A model generated the notes under the pieces. It was given only the letters and a program-made list of their open reading frames with translations, searched no databases and was not told the DNA's origin. Below, piece by piece: positions 9,509 to 18,948 of a DNA stretch of 64,000 nt (position 1 is its first letter; each line of letters opens with the position of its first letter). The stretch is from Pontibacter mucosus (GTDB lineage: Bacteria; Bacteroidota; Bacteroidia; Cytophagales; Hymenobacteraceae): assembly GCF_003054055.1 (NCBI RefSeq), contig NZ_QBKI01000012.1, positions 62,001 to 126,000 of the forward strand, given 5' to 3'. A program made the translations under genes and the position numbers.

Positions 9509-10924
9509 ATGGAAGACTACAGGGATGTACCGGCAGGTACAACAAATGCCACCGATGTGTCGCCAAGCTATGCTGCGCCCAAACCGACTTCTGAAACAGA
9601 GGCAGCCCCAAGGCCTGCGCTTGGCAGGTTAGACGCCATCGCCGTTATAGTAGGCATTGTGGTCGGGGCAGGCATCTTCCGGACCCCTTCCCTGGTGGCA
9701 GCCAATACCGAAAGCGGGTTGATGTTCATAGGAGTCTGGCTGCTGGGCGGGCTGGTGTCGCTGATAGGGGCGCTTTGCTATGCCGAACTCACCACTACCT
9801 TCCCCAACGCCGGCGGCGACTACCACTTCCTGACCCGTGCCTTCGGCAGGAAACCGGCCTTTCTCTTTGCCTGGGCCCGCATGAGCGTCATTCAAACCGG
9901 TTCGATTGCCCTGCTCTCCTTTATCATCGGCGATTACCTGGCCCAGATTTTCAGCATCGGGGAGTTATCGTCGGTGCTGTATGCGGCGCTGGTGGTGATA
10001 GTGCTGACCGGGATTAACATTATGGGCGTAAGTATGGGCGCAGGCACGCAGAAACTGCTGACGGCCCTGGAAATACTGGGCATCCTGATCGTGATTGCGG
10101 CGGGCCTGATTTTTGTTCCTGAAGCCGCAGCTGCCAGCCCCGCCACGCCTCACACAGGTACAACCTCCATGGGCCTGGCCATGGTGTTTGTGCTGCTCAC
10201 TTTCGGGGGATGGAACGAGGCCGCTTACATTTCTGCAGAACTGCGCACCGGCCGCAAGGGTATGGCCAGCGTGATGATCCTGAGCATCGTCATTATCACG
10301 GCCATTTACGTGCTCATAAACCTTGCCTACCTGAACGTGCTGGGCATGGGTGGCATGGCGTCCTCGGATGCCGTGGCAGGCGACCTGGTGCGGGTGGTTT
10401 TCGGGGAGGGCGGGCTGGTACTCATCGGCCTGATAGTGGCACTGGCGGCACTGACCTCGGCTAACGCCACCATTTTTACGGGTGCCCGCACCAACTACGC
10501 ATTGGGCCGCGACGTGCCGTTCTTCAGCTTCCTGGGCAAGTGGAACGAGAAAACGTCCTCACCGGTAAACGCTTTTCTGGTGCAGGGCGCCATTTCGCTG
10601 GCGCTGGTGGGCCTGGGCTACCTGACCCGGAACGGCTTTGAAACGATTGTGGAGTATACGGCTCCGGTTTTCTGGTTTTTCCTGCTGCTGGTGGGCATCT
10701 CGCTATTTGTGCTGCGGCGCAAGGAGCCGGACCGGCCCCGCCCTTTCAGTGTGCCACTCTACCCCCTTACTCCTCTCATCTTCTGCCTGACGAGCGCTTA
10801 CCTGTTGTACTCCAGCCTGATGTACACGGGCCTGGGTGCGCTGGTGGGTGTGGCGGTGCTGTTGGTAGGGGTGCTCCTGCTGCTGGCCCTGCCAGGCCTG
10901 AACAAGCGCGTAAGCGGTGAATAA
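9509..10924 (+). CDS. APC-superfamily amino-acid permease
   Basis: A 471-residue inner-membrane protein with about 12 hydrophobic helices, of the amino acid-polyamine-organocation superfamily (LAT/YfnA-like). The family's first-helix motif is clear after a 44-residue polar N-terminus: IAVIVGIVVGAGIFRTPSL, where the unwound GAGIF binds the substrate. AELTTTFPNAGGDYHFLTRAFG follows, the usual helix-2/3 signature. The substrate is probably a neutral amino acid, but specificity cannot be read. The N-terminal tail is rich in Thr, Ala and Pro and lacks a signal peptide. The gene stands alone. Confidence 0.85.
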   Translation: MEDYRDVPAGTTNATDVSPSYAAPKPTSETEAAPRPALGRLDAIAVIVGIVVGAGIFRTPSLVAANTESGLMFIGVWLLGGLVSLIGALCYAELTTTFPNAGGDYHFLTRAFGRKPAFLFAWARMSVIQTGSIALLSFIIGDYLAQIFSIGELSSVLYAALVVIVLTGINIMGVSMGAGTQKLLTALEILGILIVIAAGLIFVPEAAAASPATPHTGTTSMGLAMVFVLLTFGGWNEAAYISAELRTGRKGMASVMILSIVIITAIYVLINLAYLNVLGMGGMASSDAVAGDLVRVVFGEGGLVLIGLIVALAALTSANATIFTGARTNYALGRDVPFFSFLGKWNEKTSSPVNAFLVQGAISLALVGLGYLTRNGFETIVEYTAPVFWFFLLLVGISLFVLRRKEPDRPRPFSVPLYPLTPLIFCLTSAYLLYSSLMYTGLGALVGVAVLLVGVLLLLALPGLNKRVSGE

Positions 10925-11097
10925 GCCGATAGTGGATGCTACAACTGTAGCCTTGCGCCATCCGTAGAAGTATGACGTAAAATTACCGGCACCTGCCACT
11001 GCAACTGCTTACTACCCTGACGCATAAATCACAGCTACGGCACCTTTTATATATTGCTTTTTTCCTTAACCCATAATCATACTTTAAAAGCAAGCCT

Positions 11098-11652
11098 ATG
11101 AGAATTCTTACAAACACTCTGTTTACGATGCTGGCCCTGCTGTGCGCTACTGTACTGGTACATGCCCAGGAAACCGCCACCATGAAGCGCACACCCGATG
11201 TGCCGTATGTTCCTACCCGCCAGGCAGTGGTGGATGCCATGCTGAAAATAGCGGATGTAAAGAAAAATGACGTGATCTATGACCTGGGCTGTGGCGACGG
11301 GCGCATTGTGATTACCGCCGCCAAAAACTTTGGTGCCACCGGCACAGGCATCGACATCAACCCGGAGCGTATTGCGGAGGCCAACAAGAATGCCCGTGAG
11401 GCAGGTGTTACCGACAAGGTGCGCTTTATAGAGGGCGACCTGTTTGAGGCTGACGTCAGTGAGGCCACCGTGGTAACCTTGTACCTGCTGCCTGCTGTGA
11501 ACATGAAGCTCCGCCCTATTCTGATGGAACAGCTCAAGCCCGGCACCCGCATCGTGTCCCACGCCTTCGACATGGGCGACTGGGAGCCGGAGAAAACCAT
11601 CGAGGTAGACGGCGCCAAGATCTACTTCTGGACCATTCCGGAAAAGAAATAA
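11098..11652 (+). CDS. exported class I SAM-dependent methyltransferase-like protein
   Basis: The 184-residue product begins with a standard signal peptide (MRILTNTLFTMLALLCATVLVHAQ, cleavage after HAQ likely). It is followed by a compact Rossmann methyltransferase fold: DVIYDLGCGDGRIVI (motif I), GTGIDINPERI (acidic loop binding the ribose), VRFIEGDLFE and VVTLYLLPAVN. Proteins of this kind are common in Bacteroidota and have no established substrate. Export is a puzzle because SAM is cytoplasmic. It is the second methyltransferase in the window with an export signal, after Pcm at 920-1615. A bidirectional terminator follows at 11727-11767. Confidence 0.75.
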   Translation: MRILTNTLFTMLALLCATVLVHAQETATMKRTPDVPYVPTRQAVVDAMLKIADVKKNDVIYDLGCGDGRIVITAAKNFGATGTGIDINPERIAEANKNAREAGVTDKVRFIEGDLFEADVSEATVVTLYLLPAVNMKLRPILMEQLKPGTRIVSHAFDMGDWEPEKTIEVDGAKIYFWTIPEKK

Positions 11653-11726
11653 GCAGCAGCCAGCCCGTAGTCAGGTATTGGCTTTTTGATTTCTGAAAAC
11701 AAAACACGGTACTTACGTGTCTTAAT

Positions 11727-11767
11727 AAAAAAGCAGCCCCAGGCACATGTGTCCGGGCTGCTTTTTT
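11727..11767. terminator. Rho-independent terminator
   Basis: A perfect 13-bp stem, AAAAAAGCAGCCC with GGGCTGCTTTTTT, around a 15-base loop. T-runs in both directions allow it to work on either strand. It lies after the exported methyltransferase gene and its last bases run into TATACTT. Confidence 0.85.
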
Positions 11768-11797
11768 ATACTTGTACCGTAATAACCGAAGTGATAT

Positions 11798-12811
11798 ATG
11801 AGCAGTAACAACAAGACGTTGTCTGATATTGCCTTGTCTGTGCTGGACTTGGTGCCGATACAGGAAGGCAAAACCGCCTCTGATGCCTTTAAAGCCAGCG
11901 CTGACCTGGCCCGCCACGTGGAAGGCTTGGGATACAAACGCTACTGGCTGGCCGAGCACCACAACATGCCGGGCATCGCCAGTTCTGCCACTGTGGTCCT
12001 TATCGGGCACATTGCCGGCAGCACCAAAAGTATACGCGTAGGCTCCGGGGGCATTATGCTGCCCAACCACGCGCCGCTGGTGGTGGCCGAGCAGTTTGGC
12101 ACGCTGGAGTCGCTTTACCCTGGCCGCATAGATTTGGGACTCGGACGCGCACCCGGCACAGACGGCCTGACGGCCATGGCCCTGCGCCGCGACCTGCGTG
12201 GCGACGTGGACGATTTCCCGAAAAACGTGCAGGAGTTGCAGTACTACCTGGGCCCCGTAGACCCCGAAGCCAAGGTACGCGCCATACCTGGCCAGGGCCT
12301 GGAGGTGCCCATCTGGCTGCTGGGCTCCAGCACCTACAGCGCGCAGCTGGCCGCCATGCTCGGGCTGCCCTTTGCCTTTGCCAGCCACTTTGCGCCGGCT
12401 GCCCTGCAGGCCGCCCTCAAAATCTACCGCGACACCTTCCAGCCATCGGAGCACCTGAAGGAGCCCTACGCCATCGCCTGCGTGAACGGCGTGGTAGCCG
12501 AGACGGACGCCGAGGCAGAGAAACTGGCCACCACGCTTTACCAGTCTTTCCTGAACGTGATACGCGGTACGGCCAACCCGCAGCAACCGCCCGTGGATAG
12601 CATGGAAGAACTGTGGAGCCAGAACGAGAAGTATGCCGTGCACCAAATGCTGCGCTACACGTTTACCGGTTCGCCGGCCACGGTAAAAGAAGAGATAGAG
12701 GCTTTCCTGGCCGAAACACAGGTGGATGAGCTGATGTTTGCCTCGCACATTTACGAGCACCAGGCGCGGCTCCGCTCCTACGAACTGCTGGCGGAATTAG
12801 CCAAAAAATAA
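11798..12811 (+). CDS. LLM-class flavin-dependent oxidoreductase
   Basis: A cytoplasmic, FMN-dependent member of the bacterial luciferase-like monooxygenase group (337 residues). The N-terminus LSVLDLVPIQEGKTASDAF and RYWLAEHHNMPGIASSA match the subfamily that includes YhbW. GSGGIMLPNHAPLVVAEQFGTLE and the cofactor-binding GRIDLGLGRAPGTD are diagnostic, and the C-terminal GSPATVKEEIEAFLAETQVDE closes the TIM barrel. The substrate is unknown. ATG at 11798 lies 30 bases after the terminator, so it has its own promoter; TATACTT at about 11768 lies there. Confidence 0.88.
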   Translation: MSSNNKTLSDIALSVLDLVPIQEGKTASDAFKASADLARHVEGLGYKRYWLAEHHNMPGIASSATVVLIGHIAGSTKSIRVGSGGIMLPNHAPLVVAEQFGTLESLYPGRIDLGLGRAPGTDGLTAMALRRDLRGDVDDFPKNVQELQYYLGPVDPEAKVRAIPGQGLEVPIWLLGSSTYSAQLAAMLGLPFAFASHFAPAALQAALKIYRDTFQPSEHLKEPYAIACVNGVVAETDAEAEKLATTLYQSFLNVIRGTANPQQPPVDSMEELWSQNEKYAVHQMLRYTFTGSPATVKEEIEAFLAETQVDELMFASHIYEHQARLRSYELLAELAKK

Positions 12812-12940
12812 GCATTCCCACCAGTCAATCCGATGTTGTACCCAGGTGCTGTATGCCTTTACAGTATAGGGGTGCGGCATCGGATTTTTTTATACCCGTT
12901 CTCGTATAAGGGGAGTATCAATTTGACTACATCTATCATC

Positions 12941-13399
12941 ATGGAAACCAAAGTTATCGAGAACCTGAAGCTAAGCAGCCCCGCCTTCAGCGCCGGCGAC
13001 ACCATCCCCGAAAGGTACACCTGTGATGGGGAGGATGTAAACCCGCCGCTGGAGATTGGCGATTTCCCGGAAGGCACCCAAAGCCTTGTACTGCATGTAA
13101 ACGACCCCGACGCCCCCAGCGGAAACTGGACCCACTGGCTGGTGTACGACATGCCCCTCCTGCATACGATTGAAGAAAACAGCACACCCGGCACCGTAGG
13201 CATGAATGATTTTGGCGAGGCAAAGTATGGCGGCCCCTGCCCCCCTATCGGTACACACCGCTATTTTTTCAGGCTATACGCTCTGGACACGCGCTTGTCC
13301 CTGCCCCCGGCCAGCACACGGGACGATGTGCTGGCACAGATGGAAAACCACATTATCGGAACCGGAGAACTCATGGGGCTTTTCAGCCACCATACCTGA
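12941..13399 (+). CDS. YbhB/YbcL family Raf-kinase-inhibitor-like (PEBP) protein
   Basis: A 152-residue phosphatidylethanolamine-binding-protein homologue of the YbhB type. ATG at 12941 gives METKVIENLKLSSPAF, the normal family start; the open frame extends upstream to 12833 but that part is unlike the family. Seen: IPERYTCDGEDVNPPLEI, LVLHVNDPDAPSGNWTHWLVYD (the CBR1 DPDxP and H motif) and PPIGTHRYFFRLYALD (CBR2 GxHR). These make the anion-binding pocket. No signal peptide, so it is probably cytoplasmic. Its role in bacteria is not established. Ends 44 bases before the convergent alcohol dehydrogenase gene. Confidence 0.9.
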   Translation: METKVIENLKLSSPAFSAGDTIPERYTCDGEDVNPPLEIGDFPEGTQSLVLHVNDPDAPSGNWTHWLVYDMPLLHTIEENSTPGTVGMNDFGEAKYGGPCPPIGTHRYFFRLYALDTRLSLPPASTRDDVLAQMENHIIGTGELMGLFSHHT

Positions 13400-13443
13400 T
13401 CCCGGCATACCCGCACCTGATTTATACTTTTAAGATTATACTT

Positions 13444-14475
13444 TTAAGGCACCAGTACAGCGGCTCCCCTCACCCTGCCCTGCCTTAAATCCTCCAGCGC
13501 CTCATTGGCCTGCAGCAGCGGGTACAGTTGTACTTCGGTCTGCACTGGCACCTGAGCCGCTAATGGCAGGAATCTTGCGCCGTCGCCGCGGGTTAGGTTG
13601 GCCACCGAGCGCAGCACCCGCTCTTCCCAAAGTATGCGGTACGGAAAGGCCGGGATATCGCTCATATGGATGCCCCCGCACACCACCACGCCGCCCTTGT
13701 CCACGTCCTGCAGGGCCTTGGGTACCAACGCTCCGACCGGGGCAAAAATGATAGCGGCATCCAGCGGCTGTGGTGCAGGCTGAGAAGAATCCCCCGCCCA
13801 AACGGCACCAAGGCTACGGGCAAACGCCTGTGCTTCCACATCACCCTTTCGCGTAAAGGCGTATACTTTCTTTCCCTCAAAAACCGCCACCTGAATGAGG
13901 ATGTGCGCCGCGGCCCCGAACCCGTAAATGCCCAGCTTCTCCACGTGTTCCCCAATCATACTGTAAGAACGGTAACCGATGAGCCCGGCACAGAGCAACG
14001 GAGCCGTTGCCGGAGTTACCTCTCCCGACAATTTAAAGCAGTAGCGTTCATCGGCAACCGTATACTCAGCATAGCCGCCATCCAGGGTGTACCCGGTAAA
14101 AGCGGCATTTTCACAGAGGTTTTCTTTTCCTTTCAGGCAGTAGCTGCACCTGCCGCAAGTATAACCCAGCCACGGCACTCCAACTATATCGCCTTTCTTC
14201 ACCATAGTCACGTTAGGGCCCGTGCTTACCACAGTCCCCACTATTTCGTGGCCCATGATGAGTGGGAGCTTCGGTTTGTCCAGCTCGCCGTCGAGGATGT
14301 GCAGGTCGGTACGGCACACGCCGCAGGCACTTACTTTGATAAGCACTTGCCCGGGCGCGGGCTCCGGCACCGGAACTGTTTTATACTTCAGCGGCTCGCC
14401 GGGCCAATCCAGCACCATGGCCCGCATGCTGGCCGGGAGAGTCTGCGACGTTTCAGGTTCTGGTTGTACTGCCAT
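13444..14475 (-). CDS. zinc-dependent alcohol dehydrogenase (AdhA type)
   Basis: A cytoplasmic NAD(P)-dependent medium-chain dehydrogenase of 343 residues. Catalytic zinc ligands are Cys54 (ACGVCRTDLH), His76 with Glu77 (IMGHEIVG), and the Cys in APLLCAGLIGY. The four structural-zinc cysteines are 107, 110, 113 and 121 (CGRCSYC...C). The cofactor loop is degenerate: LGIYGFGAAAHILIQVA instead of GxGxxG, as is usual in this AdhA-like group. The 15-residue polar N-terminal extension before MRAMVLDWPG is atypical; an internal start at Met17 would remove it. Substrate unknown. Confidence 0.88.
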   Translation of the reverse strand: MAVQPEPETSQTLPASMRAMVLDWPGEPLKYKTVPVPEPAPGQVLIKVSACGVCRTDLHILDGELDKPKLPLIMGHEIVGTVVSTGPNVTMVKKGDIVGVPWLGYTCGRCSYCLKGKENLCENAAFTGYTLDGGYAEYTVADERYCFKLSGEVTPATAPLLCAGLIGYRSYSMIGEHVEKLGIYGFGAAAHILIQVAVFEGKKVYAFTRKGDVEAQAFARSLGAVWAGDSSQPAPQPLDAAIIFAPVGALVPKALQDVDKGGVVVCGGIHMSDIPAFPYRILWEERVLRSVANLTRGDGARFLPLAAQVPVQTEVQLYPLLQANEALEDLRQGRVRGAAVLVP

Positions 14476-14635
14476 ACTTTATACTTTCGTTTCGGGTTGG
14501 GAACGCTACTTGGTGCAGTCGGTTTACCGCTACACGCTACTTTATAGGTTATACGATGTTACGTTTGCTTTTAGAGCCTGTAGCGCTGCGAAAGAGCGGT
14601 TTTGAGACTAATACCGAAAACGCTATATTAACCCG

Positions 14636-15889
14636 ATGAAACACCTACGCCCTCTCCTGTTGCTTTGGCTGGTACTTGGCCTCAGCACCGCTTTTGCAGC
14701 CCCTGCAGCAGCCCCACGTGTTGTGATTGGTGCCGAGCGCCTGCTCACGAAAGAGTTTTTACCTCTGATAAAAGGCAAACGCATCGGGCTGGTCACCAAC
14801 CACACCGGCCTGCTGCCCGACGGCCGCCACCTGGTAGACGTGCTGCATACCCGCAAGGACGTGAAGCTGACCACCCTGTTCGGGCCGGAGCACGGCATCC
14901 GCGGGGATCAGGATACACATGTCGCCAGCGGCACCGACGCTAAGACCGGGCTGCCGGTGGTATCGCTGTATGGCAAGACGCGCAAGCCAACGGCCGAGAT
15001 GCTGCAAAACGTGGACGTGCTGATATTCGACATACAGGACATCGGGGCGCGTTTTTATACTTATATCGCTACCATGAACCACGTGCTGGAGGCTGCCGCT
15101 GAGCATGGGAAGCCCTATATTATTCTGGACAGGCCCAATGCCATCGGTGCCGTGTATGTGGACGGCCCGATTGGCGGTGAGCCAGGGGAGCCTGTAAGCG
15201 GCGTGGGACAACTGCCCGTGGTGCATGGCATGACGGTGGGCGAACTGGCCAGGATGTTTAACGGCGAACGCGCCAGGCGCAAGTTGCCACAGGCAAAACT
15301 CACGGTCATCCCGATGCAGCACTACAGCCGCCAGCAGTGGTACGACGACACGCAACTGCCCTGGGTAAAGCCTTCACCCAACATGCTGACGCTCACAACC
15401 GCAGCTGTTTACCCGGCCACCTGCCTGCTGGAAGGCACTAATGTTTCCGAAGCCCGTGGCACGCTGCATCCCTTCGAGCGCATTGGCGCCACCTGGATAG
15501 ACGGACAAAAACTGTCAGCCCAACTCAACAGCTATAACCTGAAGGGTGTGACGTTCCGACCGGTTTCCTTTGTGCCGGATAGCATCGTGGACGGCATCAA
15601 AATCTGGCCTCCCAAGTTTATGGGAGAGCAGTGCTCTGGCGCTGAAATGGTGGTAACCGACCGCAATGCCTTTGAGTCGGCAAAGGCCGGGGTCTACATC
15701 CTGCACGCCCTGAAAACCCTGTACCCGGAGCAGTTGGAGTGGCGCGAGGGCCGCATGGATAAACTGTGGGGCACGCCTAAAGTACGCGAGCAACTGCAGG
15801 CCGGACTTTCGCCGCTGGAAATCGTAAAACAGTGGGACAAGGACCTGGCGCATTTCCGGAAGGTGCGCCAGCAGTACCTGATCTATTGA
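14636..15889 (+). CDS. namZ: NamZ-type exo-beta-N-acetylmuramidase (DUF1343)
   Basis: An exported 417-residue protein with signal peptide MKHLRPLLLLWLVLGLSTAFA. It belongs to the DUF1343 family, whose characterised member NamZ removes terminal N-acetylmuramic acid from peptidoglycan fragments. Family blocks are clear: KRIGLVTNHTGLLPDGRHLVD, LFGPEHGIRGDQDTHV, PVVSLYG, VDVLIFDIQDIGARFYTYI, ILDRPNAIGA, HGMTVGELARMFNGE, PSPNMLTLTTAAVYPATCLLEGTNVSEARGT. Length and start are normal. Probably used in cell-wall recycling in the periplasm. No other recycling gene lies next to it. 44 bases separate it from the M1 peptidase gene, so they may be co-transcribed. Confidence 0.88.
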   Translation: MKHLRPLLLLWLVLGLSTAFAAPAAAPRVVIGAERLLTKEFLPLIKGKRIGLVTNHTGLLPDGRHLVDVLHTRKDVKLTTLFGPEHGIRGDQDTHVASGTDAKTGLPVVSLYGKTRKPTAEMLQNVDVLIFDIQDIGARFYTYIATMNHVLEAAAEHGKPYIILDRPNAIGAVYVDGPIGGEPGEPVSGVGQLPVVHGMTVGELARMFNGERARRKLPQAKLTVIPMQHYSRQQWYDDTQLPWVKPSPNMLTLTTAAVYPATCLLEGTNVSEARGTLHPFERIGATWIDGQKLSAQLNSYNLKGVTFRPVSFVPDSIVDGIKIWPPKFMGEQCSGAEMVVTDRNAFESAKAGVYILHALKTLYPEQLEWREGRMDKLWGTPKVREQLQAGLSPLEIVKQWDKDLAHFRKVRQQYLIY

Positions 15890-15933
15890 TCTGGCACCGG
15901 ACCGCGTAGTAAGTAAAAACTGGAAGCCACCTG

Positions 15934-17553
15934 ATGAAGAAACACTTTTTCCTTTCCCTTTTTACCGCGCTTTGCCTTACCGCTGCGCAGGCACAGGAGC
16001 AAAACTGGACCTGGGGCGGACCACTGGACCCGGCGCAGGCGGCGTTCGATGTGAAGCATTATACCCTTCGGCTAAGTGTATCGCCTGAGGAACGGAAAAT
16101 CGGTGGCTCGGTGGATGCTGTGGTGGAACTGGTGGCCCCGACCGATAAAATCAGGCTGAATTTAATTGACGCCTACAAGGTAAGCGGCGTGAAGGTGGAT
16201 GGCAAAAAAGCAACCTATACCCGAAGCACCGACCTGCTGGATGTGGAGCTGAAGAAAACCTACCAACCCGGCCAGCGCCTGACGGTGACGGTGGACTATG
16301 CCGGTACCCCTCCCGAAGCTGTCAATCCGCCCTGGCAGGGTGGCTTCACGTTTACCAAAGACGGCAACGGCAAGCACTGGATCGGGCTTTCTTCACAAAA
16401 CGAGGGCGCCAAGATTTTTATGCCTTGCAAGGACCACCCTTCTGATGAACCCGATGAGGGCGTGGAGCAGTTTATCTCGGTGCCTGCCCCCTACCAGGTA
16501 GCGGCCAACGGACTGCTGGTGTCGGAGAAGAAAAAAGGAAACCAGATCACCTACCACTGGAAGACGGATTACACCATCAACAACTACGGCATCAACTTTA
16601 CGGTGGGCGATTTTGAAATCACCCGCCGCGATTATATGACTGTGGAAGGCAACACGGTGCCCATGGTCATCTACCTGCTCAAGCAAAATGCGGCCAAGGC
16701 ACCGGAGCTGATGAATATACTGGAAATCAGCCTGAAGACGCAGGAGAAATACTTTGGCGAGTACCCTTTCCGGAAGGAGAAAGTAGGCATTGTGGAGACG
16801 CCTTACCTGGGCATGGAGCACCAGACCATCAACGCCTATGGTAATAAATTCCGCTTCACAAGAGTTGGCGACGCGCCCTATGACCACCTGCTGCACCACG
16901 AGCTGGGCCACGAGTGGTGGGGAAACAAAGTGAGCGTAAAAGACTGGGCCGATTTCTGGATACAGGAAGGCCTGACTACCTACGGAGACTGGCTTTTCGT
17001 GGAGGAGCATGCCGGTCACGAAGCCTACCTGCGGCACGTCAAGCTGATTGCCAAAAACATCCCCAACCGCAACCCCGTCATCATGCGCGAGAACGATGTG
17101 GACTCGGACGAGGCCTACCATGGCGAGATTTACTCCAAGGGAGCCTACATTATGCACTCGCTCCGCTATATGCTCGGCGATGAGGTGTTCTTCCGCACCC
17201 TCAAAAAGTTCATCCTGGATCCGGCTTATACCTATGAGAACCAGGTAAAAACCGAAGACTTCCAGGAGTTTTTCACCAAGGAAACCGGCCGCGACATCAA
17301 GCCTTTCTTCGATTTATACTTACGCACCACCGAGGTGCCGGAGGTGGTCATAGAGCAAACGTCCGGGAACAGCTATACCATCCGCATCCCCAACATCAAT
17401 TTTACCCTGCCCATGGAGGTAAGAACCGACTCCGGCACCCAACGCCTGGAGTTAAGTAATAAGCCCGTGGAAGTCACTTCTAAAACTGCCCCTGTTGTAG
17501 ATGAAAAGGGCTGGTACCTGAAGAATGTGGTGGCGGGGGAAAGTACGTTGTAG
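15934..17553 (+). CDS. M1 family zinc aminopeptidase, short form
   Basis: A periplasmic or outer-surface peptidase with signal peptide ending CLTAAQA. After an N-terminal beta domain comes a GAMEN-like site YLGMEHQTINAYGN and the zinc motif His322-Glu323-His326 (HHELGHEWWGNK) with the third ligand Glu345 (WIQEGLTTY). The tyrosine of DEAYHGEIYSKGAYIMHSLR is the likely transition-state residue. At 539 residues it lacks the large C-terminal helical domain of aminopeptidase N; this short form is common in Bacteroidota. It removes N-terminal residues from peptides. It follows namZ, and both enzymes could salvage wall or dietary peptides. Confidence 0.9.
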   Translation: MKKHFFLSLFTALCLTAAQAQEQNWTWGGPLDPAQAAFDVKHYTLRLSVSPEERKIGGSVDAVVELVAPTDKIRLNLIDAYKVSGVKVDGKKATYTRSTDLLDVELKKTYQPGQRLTVTVDYAGTPPEAVNPPWQGGFTFTKDGNGKHWIGLSSQNEGAKIFMPCKDHPSDEPDEGVEQFISVPAPYQVAANGLLVSEKKKGNQITYHWKTDYTINNYGINFTVGDFEITRRDYMTVEGNTVPMVIYLLKQNAAKAPELMNILEISLKTQEKYFGEYPFRKEKVGIVETPYLGMEHQTINAYGNKFRFTRVGDAPYDHLLHHELGHEWWGNKVSVKDWADFWIQEGLTTYGDWLFVEEHAGHEAYLRHVKLIAKNIPNRNPVIMRENDVDSDEAYHGEIYSKGAYIMHSLRYMLGDEVFFRTLKKFILDPAYTYENQVKTEDFQEFFTKETGRDIKPFFDLYLRTTEVPEVVIEQTSGNSYTIRIPNINFTLPMEVRTDSGTQRLELSNKPVEVTSKTAPVVDEKGWYLKNVVAGESTL

Positions 17554-17765
17554 AGGCAGGTCCGCCAAGCCGAATATAAACCCCACCCCGGCCCTCCCCT
17601 AAAAACAGGGGAGGGAGTTCTGCAGGACCGGGTCCAACCACCCCTAGCCCCTCCTTGTCTAAGGCGGGGAACTCTGTAGTTACTAGTGCCAAAGTATAAG
17701 CTTCTTAGTTACTGCCCTACAAAGTATACACCCACCCTAACCCCTCTGAGAAGGGGAATTATACT
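17554..17765. repeat. cluster of CCCCT/AGGGG spacer repeats
   Basis: The first part of a 900-base spacer after the M1 peptidase gene. It contains GC hairpins at about 17590-17615 (CCCTCCCCT, loop, AGGGGAGGG) and about 17640-17680, then CCACCCTAACCCCTCTGAGA near 17730-17755. The same consensus is met at 1694, 5797 and 60306. TATACTT/AAGTATA words are interleaved (17692, 17722, 17760). No gene is visible. Confidence 0.65.
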
Positions 17766-17775
17766 TACTGCTTTC

Positions 17776-17832
17776 GCTGTCATCTCGAGTACTCTCTTCG
17801 GCTCCCGCCTCGAGAGTACTCGAGATGACAGC
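17776..17832. repeat. perfect 21-bp inverted repeat hairpin
   Basis: Arms 17776-17796 and 17812-17832 are perfectly complementary (GCTGTCATCTCGAGTACTCTC and partner) around a 15-base loop. The outer ends TGTCATC/GATGACA recall a Bacteroidota spacer element seen in weaker form at 60383-60459. No T-run follows, so it is not a standard terminator; a small mobile palindrome is more likely. Confidence 0.8.
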
Positions 17833-17934
17833 AAGGGCAGTGGCTCTTACACTTATTTCCTTCTATTGTCTCTACAAGCGATTAACATCCCCCTACCCCC
17901 TTCAAAGGGGGACTTTGGCCGAAGCTCCGTTAGC

Positions 17935-18260
17935 CGCAGCTATCGACCTTATCCCAGCCTTTGGGTTGAGCGCCTTGTAGATTTCCGGTGCCGCTGTGGC
18001 GGCATTGCGACCGAAGGGCAGCAAAGGAAATGTACACCGCGCGATGCCCGAAGGCGAGGCCTCCCGGCCTGGGAGGGCAGAAAATTGGAGGTGAAACAAT
18101 AGGTAAGTGGGGCTGGAGGATAAGCGGCAGCTAGTAAGGAAAGCCTGTGTCAAGTGGAAGGAAGCAGCGGCTAGGTAAGTATAAGCCGGCAAGTATAATT
18201 TACGCGGATTTGGAAATCCGCAGCAGCAGTGGTTCCGGACAAGGATGTCCGAAACAGCGG
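17935..18260. repeat. dispersed structured repeat, copy B
   Basis: Second copy of the repeat described at 1863-2253, same orientation, about 330 bases. The central block (TTTGGGTTGAGCGCCTTGTA through GCCTCCCGGCCTGGGAGG) is nearly unchanged, while the part from about 18085 to 18190 is more diverged but still alignable. The first right-end hairpin (18204-18221) has compensatory changes relative to copy A: stem GCGGATTT/AAATCCGC against GCGGACTT/AAGTCCGC, keeping the GG loop. The second, at about 18233-18252, has partly decayed. Confidence 0.75.
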
Positions 18261-18295
18261 TATAGCCAAAGTATAAAGCATGGCTTTTCAAGCCA

Positions 18296-18344
18296 GTCGA
18301 GTCAGAGACTCGACATCATTGTAAGACACAAGTCTGAAGACTTG
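18296..18344. repeat. two further variable-stem hairpins
   Basis: Two perfect short hairpins follow copy B: 18296-18314 (GTCGAGTC, loop AGA, GACTCGAC) and 18329-18344 (CAAGTCT, loop GA, AGACTTG). Stem sequences differ from those in copies A and B, but size, spacing (about 15 bases apart) and purine loops are alike. The remainder up to DinB at 18454 holds only AAGTATA words. Confidence 0.65.
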
Positions 18345-18453
18345 CGCCAGAAAGATTATAAAAACATAGCCAAAGTAAAACTCAAGTTAACGCCAAGTAT
18401 AAACCCAACCCCTCCTGCTCCCGTTTCGGATGATCTGAAAGTATAAACCATCA

Positions 18454-18948
18454 ATGAAAACAGATTTCGAAAGTATACACACAGCGCAGCAAGCAGACAG
18501 TCTGGTAAGAGCGCAGCTGGTGGAATTGCTGGAAGGAGGCTTTGCGCCTAATGTAATTCTGCTGCGGGAATTTGATTACAGAAAAGCGGGGATTATACTT
18601 GACGGACTGCACTTCTCAGCCTGGATACTGCTGGGCCACATCCGGGCACGGCAGCAGACGCTCCTGAGCTTTATGAAGCATCCGGAACAAAATGTAGATG
18701 TATGGCCGGACGCCCACTGGCCCGAAAACCATACACCGGAAAGCGAGCAGGAATGGCACCAGGCCATCGATTCCTATGCGCAGGAACTGAATGAAATGAT
18801 CAGCTTGGTTAAAAACCCAGCGACAGATTTGTTTGCCGTGCAGCCAAACGGCAAAACCCTCTCCTGGGCCGCCATGACCACACTGCACCACACCGGCTAT
18901 CACATCGGTCAGCTGAAAACCATCGGGCGGCAGTTGGGGGTGTGGTAA
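18454..18948 (+). CDS. DinB-like metalloprotein
   Basis: A 164-residue four-helix-bundle protein of the DinB/YfiT superfamily. The probable metal ligands are His53 (LDGLHFSAWILLGH) and the pair in LHHTGYHIGQLKTIGRQLG near the C-terminus, the typical HxxxH arrangement. Relatives include thiol-dependent transferases and damage-inducible proteins; most Bacteroidota copies are uncharacterised. It ends with the very base before the convergent sulfotransferase stop, so the two genes abut tail to tail. Confidence 0.8.
   Translation: MKTDFESIHTAQQADSLVRAQLVELLEGGFAPNVILLREFDYRKAGIILDGLHFSAWILLGHIRARQQTLLSFMKHPEQNVDVWPDAHWPENHTPESEQEWHQAIDSYAQELNEMISLVKNPATDLFAVQPNGKTLSWAAMTTLHHTGYHIGQLKTIGRQLGVW

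Noticed and set aside
12833..12940. N-terminal extension of the PEBP protein
   Set aside because: The 36 extra residues are unlike the family, while METKVIENL at 12941 fits it.
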